DNA from: Anaeramoeba ignava
Lineage: Eukaryota > Metamonada > Anaeramoebidae
Reading direction: 5' to 3'
Assembly (NCBI GenBank): GCA_028826165.1
Contig: JAPDFW010000058.1
Location: forward strand, 186,001-250,000
DNA length: 64,000 bases
Shown one piece after another: positions 36,373 to 46,591 of the stretch; the stretch's first letter is position 1, and each line of letters opens with the position of its first letter. The notes under the pieces are model-generated. The model did not search any database. It was not told the origin of the DNA and saw nothing but the letters and a program-made list of their open reading frames with translations. A program made the translations under genes and the position numbers.

Positions 36373-36911
36373 AGCAAAATTAAAATCAAATTCAAATTGA
36401 AAAACTTCAAGAAATTATTTCAAAAAAATCAATTAAAGAATCAAATCAAATATTTGAAATGATTTATTCAAATAATTCCAAAATAAATCCAAAATTATAT
36501 TCTGAAATTAAAGAAATTATAAATTCAAATGAAAAAATTGAAGAAACAATGAAAAGAATTTATTTAAATGAAAATGAAAATGAAAATGATTTTATTATTG
36601 AAAGAAAAGAAAAACAATATAAATTTCCAAAATTAATATTAATAATGAGAAGTGAATTATATCGAGGAATGTTTTTATCTGTAACAGAAGATACTTCAAA
36701 TAAAGTTACAGATTATAGTGAATTAAGTAATAAATCATTCCAAATATTTGAATATTGGATTTATTCAAATCAAATCAAAGAAGGAATTCAAATTACACAA
36801 GAAATAATTGATGAATTAGAAACTGGAATTGATTATTTTCAATTAAATCAAACAAATCCAAATTTATTTGATTTATTAATTAACAAATTTAAAAATCAAA
36901 ATCAAAATTAA
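36373..36911 (+). pseudogene. 5'-truncated RCC1-BTB copy
   Basis: In-frame sequence from about 36384 encodes only the last third of the family (EKLQEIISKKSIKES, then FPKLILIMRSELYRGMF to FDLLINKFKNQNQN). The whole propeller and first BTB segment are missing. An ATG at 36459 could make a 150-residue protein, but it lacks the T-tract promoter seen before intact copies. The 3' flank is the normal promoter of the next copy, so this is probably a remnant left by unequal recombination or an inversion. Confidence 0.75.
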
Positions 36912-36964
36912 AATTATTTTTTCATTTTTCATTTTTTTCATTTTTTTTCTTTTCAAAAAATAAA
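36912..36964 (+). promoter_or_regulatory. T-tract promoter of RCC1-BTB copy 4
   Basis: Contains TTTTTCATTTTTTTCA followed by TTTTTTTTCTTTTCAAAA just before ATG. An almost identical block precedes copies 5 (39388-39438) and 6 (41493-41543). Confidence 0.6.
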
Positions 36965-39175
36965 ATGAATACAAATCCAATAAATGAAGTTTTCTATTTT
37001 GGAGAAAATTCTTCACCAAAATTTATCCAAAATAAATCAGGAAATGTAAGAAGACCAACTCAATCCAAATATGGGAATGTGTTTGAAAAACAAATTAAAG
37101 AAATTATATCAGGAAATTTCTTGACATTTTTCGTTTTTAAAGATGGAAAAGTAGTTCAATTTGAAAAAGGAAAAAAGCATAAAAAAATTCAAATTAAAAA
37201 TATTCAAAAAGTAACTGTTGGTAATTATAATGTGGCTATTTTAACAAAAGAAGGGAATGTATTTGCAAAAGGAAGATATATTAACCGAAAAAATCCAAAT
37301 GAATTTTTCAATATTTCATCATTAATTGAAGATAAAAATGATAGAGTAATTCAAGATATTGTTTCAGGATATGATTCAATTTACTTATTAACTTCAAATC
37401 AAAATGCTTATGGAATTGGTTCAAATCAATATGGTCAACTTGGTTTAGATTCTGTTTTATTTGAAAGAACAGAAAAACCAATTTTAATTATGAAAAATGT
37501 TTCTAAAATATTTTCAGGGAATGCTTCACTTCATGTTTTTCTTTTAAATTCAAATCAAGAATTATTTGGATGTGGGTTTAATGAATATGGTCAACTTGGA
37601 TTAAAAGAACCAACTGAAGAACAAGTTCATAAATTAACCAAAATCCAAAATATTCCAAAAGGCAAAATAATTGATATTCAATGTGGAGAATTTCATTCAA
37701 TAATGTTGATTGAAGAAGAAGAAGATGAAAATGAAAATCCAAAAAGAAAACTTTATTCATGTGGATATTATGATTGTACTGGACTTGGAAAAGAATATGA
37801 AGATACAAAAGAATTTACTGAAATCAAATCATCTTTATTTGAAAATGATGATATTCGTGATTTTTCTGTTGGAACTAAACATACTTTGATTTTAACCGAA
37901 AAAGGGAAACTAATAGGATTTGGACGTAACGGATATGGTCAATTAGGAACTGGAGATACAAAATATCAATTAATTCCATTTAAAATTGAATTTCCTAAAT
38001 TAACATTTAATGAAAATATTTCCGATTATCATATTTCTTGTGGATTTAACAATTCCTTTCTTTATTATTCTTCTCTTTTTTCCAATCTTGAAGAAGATTT
38101 GATAAAATTATTTCGAAGAAAAGAATTTTGTGATATTTCATTTAAAACAGAAAATGGAGAAATAATTGAAGCTCATAAATTAATATTGAAATATAGATTA
38201 AATCAAAATCAAAATCAAAATCAAAATCAAAATCAAATTCAAAATGAAAATCAAAATGAAAATCAAAATCAAAATCAAATTCAAAATCAAATTCAAATTC
38301 AAAATCAAAATCAAAATCAAAATCAAAATCAAAATCAAAATCAAAATCAAAATCAAAATCAAAATCAAAATCAAAATCAAAATCAAAATCAAAATCAAAA
38401 TCAAATTCAAAATGAAAATGAAAATCAAAATCAAAATCAAAATCAAAATCAAAATCAAAATCAAATTCAAAATCAAAATCAAAATCAAAATCAAATTCAA
38501 AATCAAAATGAAAATCAAATTCAAAATCAAAATCAAAATCAAAATCAAAATCAAAATGAAAAACTTCAAGAAATTATTTCAAAAAAATCAATTAAAGAAT
38601 CAAATCAAATATTTGAAATGATTTATTCAAATAATTCCAAAATAAATCCAATATTATATTCTGAAATTAAAGAAATTATAAATTCCAATGAAAAAATTGA
38701 AGAAACAATTAAAAGAATTTATTTAAATGAAAATGAAAATGAAAAAGATTTTATTATTGAAAGAAAAGAAAACCAATATAAATTTCCAAAATTAATATTA
38801 ATAATGAGAAGTGAATTATATCGAGGAATGTTTTTATCTGTAACAGAAGATACTTCTAATAAAGTTACAGATTATAGTGAATTAAGTAATAAATCATTTC
38901 AAATATTAGAATATTGGATTTATTCAAATCAAATTAAAGAAGGAATTCAAATTACACAAGAAATAATTGATGAAATTAAAATTGGAATTGATTATTTTCA
39001 ATTAAATCAAAAAAAGTTAAATTTATTTGATTTATTAAATAGAGAATTCCAAATCCAAAAACAAAATCAAACAATAGAATCTAAATTAGAATCTCAAAAA
39101 AAATTTAAATTTCAATTCCAAAATAGAAAATCAAATAACAAATCTAAAAAAAATAAAAACAAATCAAAAAATTAA
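36965..39175 (+). CDS. RCC1-BTB protein, copy 4, with long Asn-Gln insertion
   Basis: 736 residues, intronless. It starts MNTNPINEVFYFG, like copies 5 and 6, and carries RCC1 blades (GIGSNQYGQLGLD, GCGFNEYGQLGL, GFGRNGYGQLGTG). The first BTB segment (FCDISFKTENGEIIEAHKL) is separated from the rest by about 115 residues of Asn-Gln/Ile/Glu dipeptides (38199-38560) that are absent from copy 5. The C-terminal BTB part (RSELYRGMFLSVTEDT) is followed by a basic tail ending in KNKSKN. The insertion is encoded by AAAATC hexamers, so length changes in 6-bp steps keep the frame. Confidence 0.92.
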   Translation: MNTNPINEVFYFGENSSPKFIQNKSGNVRRPTQSKYGNVFEKQIKEIISGNFLTFFVFKDGKVVQFEKGKKHKKIQIKNIQKVTVGNYNVAILTKEGNVFAKGRYINRKNPNEFFNISSLIEDKNDRVIQDIVSGYDSIYLLTSNQNAYGIGSNQYGQLGLDSVLFERTEKPILIMKNVSKIFSGNASLHVFLLNSNQELFGCGFNEYGQLGLKEPTEEQVHKLTKIQNIPKGKIIDIQCGEFHSIMLIEEEEDENENPKRKLYSCGYYDCTGLGKEYEDTKEFTEIKSSLFENDDIRDFSVGTKHTLILTEKGKLIGFGRNGYGQLGTGDTKYQLIPFKIEFPKLTFNENISDYHISCGFNNSFLYYSSLFSNLEEDLIKLFRRKEFCDISFKTENGEIIEAHKLILKYRLNQNQNQNQNQNQIQNENQNENQNQNQIQNQIQIQNQNQNQNQNQNQNQNQNQNQNQNQNQNQNQNQNQIQNENENQNQNQNQNQNQNQIQNQNQNQNQIQNQNENQIQNQNQNQNQNQNEKLQEIISKKSIKESNQIFEMIYSNNSKINPILYSEIKEIINSNEKIEETIKRIYLNENENEKDFIIERKENQYKFPKLILIMRSELYRGMFLSVTEDTSNKVTDYSELSNKSFQILEYWIYSNQIKEGIQITQEIIDEIKIGIDYFQLNQKKLNLFDLLNREFQIQKQNQTIESKLESQKKFKFQFQNRKSNNKSKKNKNKSKN

Positions 39176-39438
39176 AATTAAAATTAAAATTAAAATTAAA
39201 ATTAAAATTAAAATTAAAATTAAAATTAAAATTAAAATTAAAATTAAAATTAAAATTAAAACAAAAATTAAAATTAAAATTAATTTATAAAATTAAAATT
39301 AAAATTAAAATTAAAATTAAAATTAAAATCAAAATTAAAATTAAAATTAAAATTAAAACTAAAATTAAAATTAAAATTAAAATCAAAATTATTTTTTCAT
39401 TTTTCATTTTTTTCATTTTTTTCTTTTCAAAAAATAAA
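39176..39438. repeat. AAAATT repeat plus promoter tract
   Basis: Spacer between RCC1-BTB copies 4 and 5: about 210 bp of AAAATT/AAAATC units, then the conserved T-tract promoter from about 39388. Confidence 0.8.
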
Positions 39439-41316
39439 ATGAATACAAATCCAATAAATGAAGTTTTCTATTTTGGAGCAAATTCTTCACCAAAAATTAT
39501 CAAAAATAAATCAGGAAGTGTAAGAAGACCAACTCAATCCAAATATGGGAATGTGTTTGAAAAACAAATTAAAGAAATTATATCAGAAAATACTTTTATA
39601 ATTTTCGTTTTTAAAGATGGAAAAGTAGTTGAATATTTGCACACAAACAAACATAAAAAAATCCAAATTAAAAATATTCAAAAAGTATCTGTTGGTGTTC
39701 GAAATGAAGCTATTTTAACAATAGAAGGAAATGTATTTGCAAAAGGAAGAAATATTAATCCAAAAAGTCCAAACCAATTTTTCAATATTTCATCATTAAT
39801 TAAAGATACAAATGATAGAATAATTCAAGATGTTGTTTCAGGATATGATTCAATTTACTTATTAACTTCAAATCAAAATGCTTATGGAATTGGTTCAAAT
39901 CAATACGGTCAACTTGGTTTAGATTCTGTTTTATTTGAAAGAACAGAAAAACCAATTTTAATGATGAAAAATGTTTCTAAAATATTTTCAGGAAGTTCTT
40001 CAAATCATGTTTTTCTTTTAAATTCAAATCAAGAATTATTTGGATGCGGTAGAAATAATCTTTATTTTCAACTTGGATTAAAAGAACCAACTGAAGAACA
40101 AGTTCATGAATTAACCAAAATCCAAAATATTCCAAAAGGTAAAATAATTGATATTCAATGTGGTTTTAATCATTCAATAATGTTGATTGAAGAAGATGAA
40201 GATGAAAATGAAAATCCAAAAAGAAAACTTTATTCATGTGGTGATTATGATTGTACTGGACTTGGAAAAGAATATGAAGATACAAAAGAATTTACTGAAA
40301 TTAAATCATCTTTATTTGAAAATGATGATATTCGTGATTTTTCTGTTGGAACTAAACATACTTTGATTTTAACCGAAAAAGGGAAACTAATAGGATTTGG
40401 AAATAATTATTGGGGTCAATTAGGAACTGGAGATACAAAAAGGCGACCAATTCCAATTCAAATTGAACTTCCTAAATTAACATTTAATGAAAATATTTCC
40501 GATTATCATATTTCTTGTGGATATCACAATTCCTTTCTTTATTATTCTTCTCTTTTTTCCAATCTTGAAGAAGATTTGATAAAACTATTTCGAAGAAAAG
40601 AATTTTGTGATATTTCATTTAAAACAGAAAATGGAGAAATAATTGAAGCTCATAAATTAATATTGAAATATAGATTAAATCAAAATGAAAATCAACTTGA
40701 AAAACTTCAAGAAATTATTTCAAAAAAATCAATTAAAGAATCAAATCAAATATTTGAAATGATTTATTCAAACAATTCCAAAATAAATCCAAAATTATAT
40801 TATGAAATTAAAGAAATTATAAATTCAAATGAAAAAATAGAAGAAACAATGAAAAGAATTTATTTAAATGAAAATGAAAATGAAAAAGATTTTATTATTG
40901 AAAGAAAAGAAAAACAATATAAATTTCCTAAATTAATATTAATAATGAGAAGTGAATTATATCGAGGAATGTTTTTATCTGTTACAAATGATAAATCAAA
41001 TAAAGTTACAGATTATAGTGAATTAAGTAATAAATCATTTCAATTATTAGAATATTGGATTTATTCAAATCAAATTAAAGAAGGAATTCAAATTACACAA
41101 GAAATAATTGATGAAATTAAAATTGGAATTGATTATTTTCAATTAAATCAAAAAAAGTTAAATTTATTTGATTTATTAAATAGAGAATTCCAAATCCAAA
41201 AACAAAATCAAACAATAGAATCTAAATTAGAATCTCAAAAAAAATTTAAATTTCAATTCCAAAATAGAAAATCAAATAACAAATCTAAAAAAAAGAAAAA
41301 CAAATCAAAAAATTAA
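39439..41316 (+). CDS. RCC1-BTB protein, copy 5
   Basis: 625 residues, intronless. Same order as copy 4 but with only a few residues (LNQNENQLEKLQE) where copy 4 has the long Asn-Gln tract, so it is the best view of the uninterrupted BTB region. One blade reads GCGRNNLYFQLGL instead of the usual xYGQLGL. N-terminus and the last 70 residues are nearly identical to copies 4 and 6, indicating recent duplication or gene conversion. Confidence 0.92.
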   Translation: MNTNPINEVFYFGANSSPKIIKNKSGSVRRPTQSKYGNVFEKQIKEIISENTFIIFVFKDGKVVEYLHTNKHKKIQIKNIQKVSVGVRNEAILTIEGNVFAKGRNINPKSPNQFFNISSLIKDTNDRIIQDVVSGYDSIYLLTSNQNAYGIGSNQYGQLGLDSVLFERTEKPILMMKNVSKIFSGSSSNHVFLLNSNQELFGCGRNNLYFQLGLKEPTEEQVHELTKIQNIPKGKIIDIQCGFNHSIMLIEEDEDENENPKRKLYSCGDYDCTGLGKEYEDTKEFTEIKSSLFENDDIRDFSVGTKHTLILTEKGKLIGFGNNYWGQLGTGDTKRRPIPIQIELPKLTFNENISDYHISCGYHNSFLYYSSLFSNLEEDLIKLFRRKEFCDISFKTENGEIIEAHKLILKYRLNQNENQLEKLQEIISKKSIKESNQIFEMIYSNNSKINPKLYYEIKEIINSNEKIEETMKRIYLNENENEKDFIIERKEKQYKFPKLILIMRSELYRGMFLSVTNDKSNKVTDYSELSNKSFQLLEYWIYSNQIKEGIQITQEIIDEIKIGIDYFQLNQKKLNLFDLLNREFQIQKQNQTIESKLESQKKFKFQFQNRKSNNKSKKKKNKSKN

Positions 41317-41543
41317 AATTAAAATTAAAATTAAAATTAAAATTAAAACTAAAATTAAAATTAAAATTAAAATCAAAATTAAAATTAAAACTAAAATTAA
41401 AATTAAAATTAAAATTAAAACTAAAATTAAAATTAAAATCAAAATTAAAATTAAAATTAAAATTAAAATTAAAATTAAAATTAAAATCAAAATTATTTTT
41501 TCATTTTTCATTTTTTTCATTTTTTTTCTTTTCAAAAAATAAA
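41317..41543. repeat. AAAATT repeat plus promoter tract
   Basis: Spacer between copies 5 and 6, hexamer repeat followed from about 41493 by the conserved T-tract promoter. Confidence 0.8.
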
Positions 41544-43535
41544 ATGAATACAAATCCAATAAATGAAGTTTTCTATTTTGGTTCAAATCTAAATCCAAAA
41601 ATTATCCAAAATAAATCAGGAGATGTAAGAAGACCAACTCAATTCAAACATGGGAATGTGTTTGAAAAACAAATTAAAGAAATTATTGCAGGATATAGTC
41701 CAACAATTTTCGTTTTTAAAGATGGAAAAGCAATAGAATATCCACACACACACAAACATAAAAAAATCCAAATTAAAAATATTCAAAAAGCAACTGGTGT
41801 TTTTACATATGAAGCTATTTTAACAATAGAAGGAAATGTATTTGTCAAAGGATATTATATTGATCCAAAAAATCCAAAACAATTTTTCAATATTTCATCA
41901 TTAATTGAAGATACAAATGATAGAGTAATTCAAGATATTGTTCCTGGAGTTGATTCAATTTACTTATTAACTTCAAATCAAAATGCTTATGGAATTGGTT
42001 CAAATCAAGATGGCCAACTTGGTTTAGATTCTGTTTTATTTAAAAGAACAAAAAAACCAATTTTAATTATGAAAAATGTTTCTAAAATATTTTCAGGAAG
42101 TTGTTCAGAACATATTTTTCTTTTAAATTCAAATCAAGAATTATTTGGATGCGGTAGAAATGATCATTTTCAACTTGGATTAAAAGAACCAACTGAAGAA
42201 CAAGTTCATGAATTAACCAAAATCCAAAATATTCCAAAAGGTAAAATAATTGATATTAAATGTGGTTTTAATCATTCAATAATGTTGATTGAAGAAGAAG
42301 AAGATGAAAATGAAAATCCAAAAAGAAAACTTTATTCATGTGGTGATTATGATTGTACTGGACTTGGAAAAGAATATGAAGATACAAAAGAATTTACTGA
42401 AATCAAATCATCTTTATTTGAAAATGATGATATTCGTGATTTTTCTGTTGGAACTAAACATACTTTGATTTTAACCGAAAAAGGGAAACTAATTGGATTT
42501 GGATATAATCAATTTGGTGAATTAGGAACTGGAGATACAAAAAGGCGACCAATTCCAATTCAAATTGAATTTCCTAAATTAACATTTAATGAAAATATTT
42601 CCGATTATCATGTTTCTTGTGGAAATTACAGATCCTTTCTTTATTATTCTCCTCTTTTTTCCAATCTTGAAGAAGATTTGATAAAACTATTTAGAAGAAA
42701 AGAATTTTGTAATATTTCATTTAAAACAGAAAATGGAGAAATAATTGAAGCTCATAAATTAATATTGAAATATAGATTAAATCAAAATCAAAATCAAAAT
42801 CAAATTCAAATTCAAAATCAAAATCAAATTCAAAATGAAAATCAAAATGAAAATCAAAATCAAAATCAAAATCAAAATCAAAATCAAAATGAAAATGAAA
42901 ATCAAAATCAAATTCAACTTGAAAAACTTCAAGAAATTATTTCAACAAAATCAATTAAAGAATCAAATCAAATATTTGAAATGATTTATTCAAACAGAAT
43001 TATAAATCCAAAATTATATTCTGAAATTAAAGAAATTATAAATTCAAATGAAAAAATTGAAGAAACAATGAAAAGAATTTATTTAAATGAAAATGAAAAT
43101 GAAAAAGATTTTATAATTGAAAGAAAAGAAAAACAATATAAATTTCCTAAATTAATATTAATAATGAGAAGTGAATTATATCGAGGAATGTTTTTATCTG
43201 TTACAAATGATACTTCAAATAAAGTTACAGATTATAGTGAATTAAGTGATAAATCATTTCAATTATTAGAATATTGGATTTATTCAAATCAAATTAAAGA
43301 AGGAATTCAAATTACACAAGAGATAATTGATGAAATTAAAATTGGAATTGATTATTTTCAATTAAATCAAAAAAAGTTAAATTTATTTGATTTATTAAAT
43401 AGAGAATTCCAAATCCAAAAACAAAATCAAACAATAGAATCTAAATTAGAATCTCAAAAAAAATTTAAATTTCAATTCCAAAATAGAAAATCAAATAACA
43501 AATCTAAAAAAAAGAAAAACAAATCAAAAAATTAA
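41544..43535 (+). CDS. RCC1-BTB protein, copy 6
   Basis: 663 residues, intronless. It has the same architecture as copies 4 and 5, with an intermediate Asn-Gln/Glu insertion (42780-42918, about 46 residues) inside the BTB region. Blades include GIGSNQDGQLGLD, GCGRNDHFQLGL and GFGYNQFGELGTG; the substitutions at the usual YGQLG positions suggest relaxed constraint or a changed surface. C-terminus as in copies 4 and 5. Confidence 0.92.
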   Translation: MNTNPINEVFYFGSNLNPKIIQNKSGDVRRPTQFKHGNVFEKQIKEIIAGYSPTIFVFKDGKAIEYPHTHKHKKIQIKNIQKATGVFTYEAILTIEGNVFVKGYYIDPKNPKQFFNISSLIEDTNDRVIQDIVPGVDSIYLLTSNQNAYGIGSNQDGQLGLDSVLFKRTKKPILIMKNVSKIFSGSCSEHIFLLNSNQELFGCGRNDHFQLGLKEPTEEQVHELTKIQNIPKGKIIDIKCGFNHSIMLIEEEEDENENPKRKLYSCGDYDCTGLGKEYEDTKEFTEIKSSLFENDDIRDFSVGTKHTLILTEKGKLIGFGYNQFGELGTGDTKRRPIPIQIEFPKLTFNENISDYHVSCGNYRSFLYYSPLFSNLEEDLIKLFRRKEFCNISFKTENGEIIEAHKLILKYRLNQNQNQNQIQIQNQNQIQNENQNENQNQNQNQNQNQNENENQNQIQLEKLQEIISTKSIKESNQIFEMIYSNRIINPKLYSEIKEIINSNEKIEETMKRIYLNENENEKDFIIERKEKQYKFPKLILIMRSELYRGMFLSVTNDTSNKVTDYSELSDKSFQLLEYWIYSNQIKEGIQITQEIIDEIKIGIDYFQLNQKKLNLFDLLNREFQIQKQNQTIESKLESQKKFKFQFQNRKSNNKSKKKKNKSKN

Positions 43536-43904
43536 AATTAAAATTAAAATTAAAACTAAAATTAAAATTAAAATTAAAATTTAAAATTAAAATTAAAATT
43601 AAAATTAAAATTAAAATTAAAATTAAAATTAAAATTAAAATTAATATTATAATTAAAACTAAAATTAAAATTAAAATTAAAATCAAAATTAAAATTAAAA
43701 TCAAAATTAAAATTAAAATTAAAATTAAAATCAAAATCAAAATTAAAATCAAAATTAAAATTAAAATTAAAACTAAAATTAAAATCAAAATCAAAATTAA
43801 AATTAAAATTAAAATCAAAATTAAAATTAAAATTAAAATTAAAATTAAAATCAAAATTATTTTTTCATTTTTCATTTTTCATTTTTCATATTTTTTATAA
43901 TAGA
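43536..43904. repeat. AAAATT/AAAATC repeat plus promoter tract
   Basis: About 320 bp of hexamer repeat after RCC1-BTB copy 6. TTTTTCATTTTTCATTTTTC then lies just upstream of the deubiquitinase start. Confidence 0.8.
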
Positions 43905-46464
43905 ATGAATTTAAAAGAAGAAGAAAAAGAAAATAAAGGTTTTTTTCAAAATTAAAAAGAAATTAAATTTTTTTTTAATTTTTAAATTAATTTTTTTAAT
44001 TTTCAAAGTGAATAAACAAGAAAAAATTGAAGAAAAAACAATTTATAGTACAACATCCACTGCAGAAAAAATTAATAAATATATTGAAAAACCATTATTT
44101 GAAGGAATAAAAGGATTACATAATTTAGGAAACACTTGTTTTTTTAATTCAATAATGCAATGTTTAAATCAAATTGAATTTTTAAGGAATTATTTTTTAA
44201 ATGAAAAAGTTAAAAGTAAAGAAGGAACACTTATTCAAGCAATGAGAATATTTTATATTTCAATGTGGAAAATGGATCAAAAAAATTCTTTTTCTCCTAA
44301 AATTGTTTTTGACCAAATTACTCAAGCTTTCCCTCGGTTTTCTGGTTATCGTCAACAAGATTCTCATGATGTTTTGAAATGTATTTTGGATAAATTACAT
44401 GAAGAAGAAATTACTCGATTGAAATATTTTAAATTAATTGAAGATGATGAAGATGAAACTCAAAATCAAAATCAAAATCAAAATCAAAATCAAAATCAAA
44501 ATGAAAATGAAAATCAAAATCAAAATCAAAATCAAATTCAAAATCAAAATCAAAATCAAAATCAAAATCAAAATGAAATTGAAAATGAAAATGAAAATCA
44601 AAATCAAAATCAAAATCAAAATCAAAATCAAAATCAAAATCAAAATCAAAATCAAAATCAAAATCAAAATCAAAATCAAAATGAAAATGAAAATGAAAAT
44701 GAAAATGAAAATGAAAATGAAAATCAAAATGAAATTCAAAATCAAAATCAAAATCAAAATCAAAATCAAAATCAAAATGAAATTGAAAATCAAAATCAAA
44801 ATCAAAATCAAAATCAAAATCAAAATCAAAATCAAAATGAAAATGAAAATGAAAATCAAAATCAAAATCAAAATCAAAATCAAAATCAAAATCAAAATCA
44901 AAATCAAAATCAAAATGAAATTCAAAATGAAAAGAAAAAGAAAATTGTAACTTTAAATACACCCAAACAAACAATCATTGATGATATTTTTCGAGGGACA
45001 CTTTCAAGTACAGTAACATGTTCTGTTTGTCAAAATAAAAGTATTGTTTATGAACATTATTATGAAATTTCTGTTGCAATTACAGGAACAAATAAAATAT
45101 TTGAAAGAGATTATTCTCGTCCAAAAAAACAATATGGAATGTCTAAATTACAAAAAAAACATCTTGCTGCAAGAAGGAAATTTCTAAAAGAAAAAGCAAA
45201 ACTTGAAAAGAAAAAAAGAAAAGAAAACAAACCAAAAAAACCTTTTCTTCAATCTTTTAGGAATTTATTTAAAAAAAACAAAAAAAATCATTTAGAAGAA
45301 TCAAAAAAAGAAATTGAAAAAAATCAATCATTATCAAAAAATAAACCAGAGATTGATTTGGATAAATTTCAAAAAAATGAAAATCAAAATGAAAATCAAA
45401 ATGAAAATGAAAATCAAAATCAAAATCAAAATCAAAATCAAAATGAAAACCAAAATCAAAATCAAAATCAAAATGAAAACCAAAATCAAATTCAAAATCA
45501 AAATCAAAATCAAAATCAAATTGAAAATCAAAATCAAAATCAAAATCAAAATCAAAATCAAAATCAAAATCAAAATCAAAATCAAAATCAAAATGAAAAT
45601 CAAAATGAAAATGAAATTGAAAATCAAAATGAAAATGAAAATGAAAATGAAAATCAAAATAGCAATTCAAAATCAAAAGAAAATAAAGTGGAATTTGAAA
45701 TTGAAATTGAAATTGAAAATCAAAATTCAAAAGAAAATTCAAAACCCAAATCAAATTCAAAATCAAATTCAAAAGAAAATTTAAATTTAAAAGAAAATTC
45801 AAAAGAAAATTCAAAATCAAAATCAAAAGAAAATTTAAATTCAAAAGAAAATTCAAAAGAAAATTTAAATTCAAAAGAAAATTCAAAAGAAAATTTAAAA
45901 AAAAATTCAAAAAAAAAATCAAAAAAAAAATCAAAAGAAAATCCAAAAAAAATCAAATTTAATCTTCCAAAAAAAAATACTTTAGAATCTTCTTTAAAAC
46001 ATTATTTTCAAAATGAAGAATTAACAGGAAACAATTTATATTTTTGTGAAAATTGTTATAAAATACAAAATCCAAAAGAATCAAGTAAAAAAGAAAAGAA
46101 AAAAGGAATTTTACGGAAAGCAAAAAAACAATTCATTCTTGAAACTGTTCCAAAAATTCTTATTATAACATTAAAAAGATTTTTTCAATCAGGAATTTCT
46201 TTAAAAAAAAATGATCGATTTATAAAATTTCCTGAAAAATTAGATATTGCTCCTTATACAAAATCACCAAAAACCCCCAAATTATTTGAATTATTTGGAG
46301 TTTCTGTTCATGATGGAGGAATGGGAAGCGGTCATTATATTGCTTATACAAAAAGTCCAACAGATGATTGGTATTATTATAGTGATCTTTTTTTCAAAAA
46401 AGTTTCAAAAGAAACCGTTTTTAAATCTCAAGCTTATGTTCTTTTTTATAAACAAATTAATTAA
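43905..46464 (+). CDS. Ubiquitin-specific protease, USP16/45-like
   Basis: About 829 residues in two exons: 43905-43938 (a 34-bp first exon, [11 protein letters not shown]) and 44009-46464, with a 70-bp intron. Without exon 1 the second exon has no early ATG, which supports the join. Cys box [18 protein letters not shown] (nucleophile about residue 55), [15 protein letters not shown], zinc-ribbon halves CSVC and CENC, and His box [11 protein letters not shown] (His about 787). [12 protein letters not shown] ends the domain; having Asp in the second position resembles USP16/45. These enzymes remove ubiquitin from proteins such as histone H2A. Two huge Asn/Gln/Glu tracts (44460-44930, 45375-45660) and a Lys/Ser/Glu tract sit in loops between catalytic boxes, together over a third of the protein. 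Confidence 0.9.
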
Positions 46465-46591
46465 ATTCAAATTAATAAATTTTTTTTTTCACTTTTTTTT
46501 TTGATGATCCACTTTTTTTTTTTTGCTTTTTTTTTATTTTCGAAATTTTTTTTTTCATTTTTTTTTTTCATTTTTTTTTTTTTTTTTTAAA

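Noticed and set aside
44008-46464. Deubiquitinase starting at GTG
   Set aside because: A 34-bp upstream exon with ATG at 43905 and a 70-bp GT-AG intron gives a normal start.
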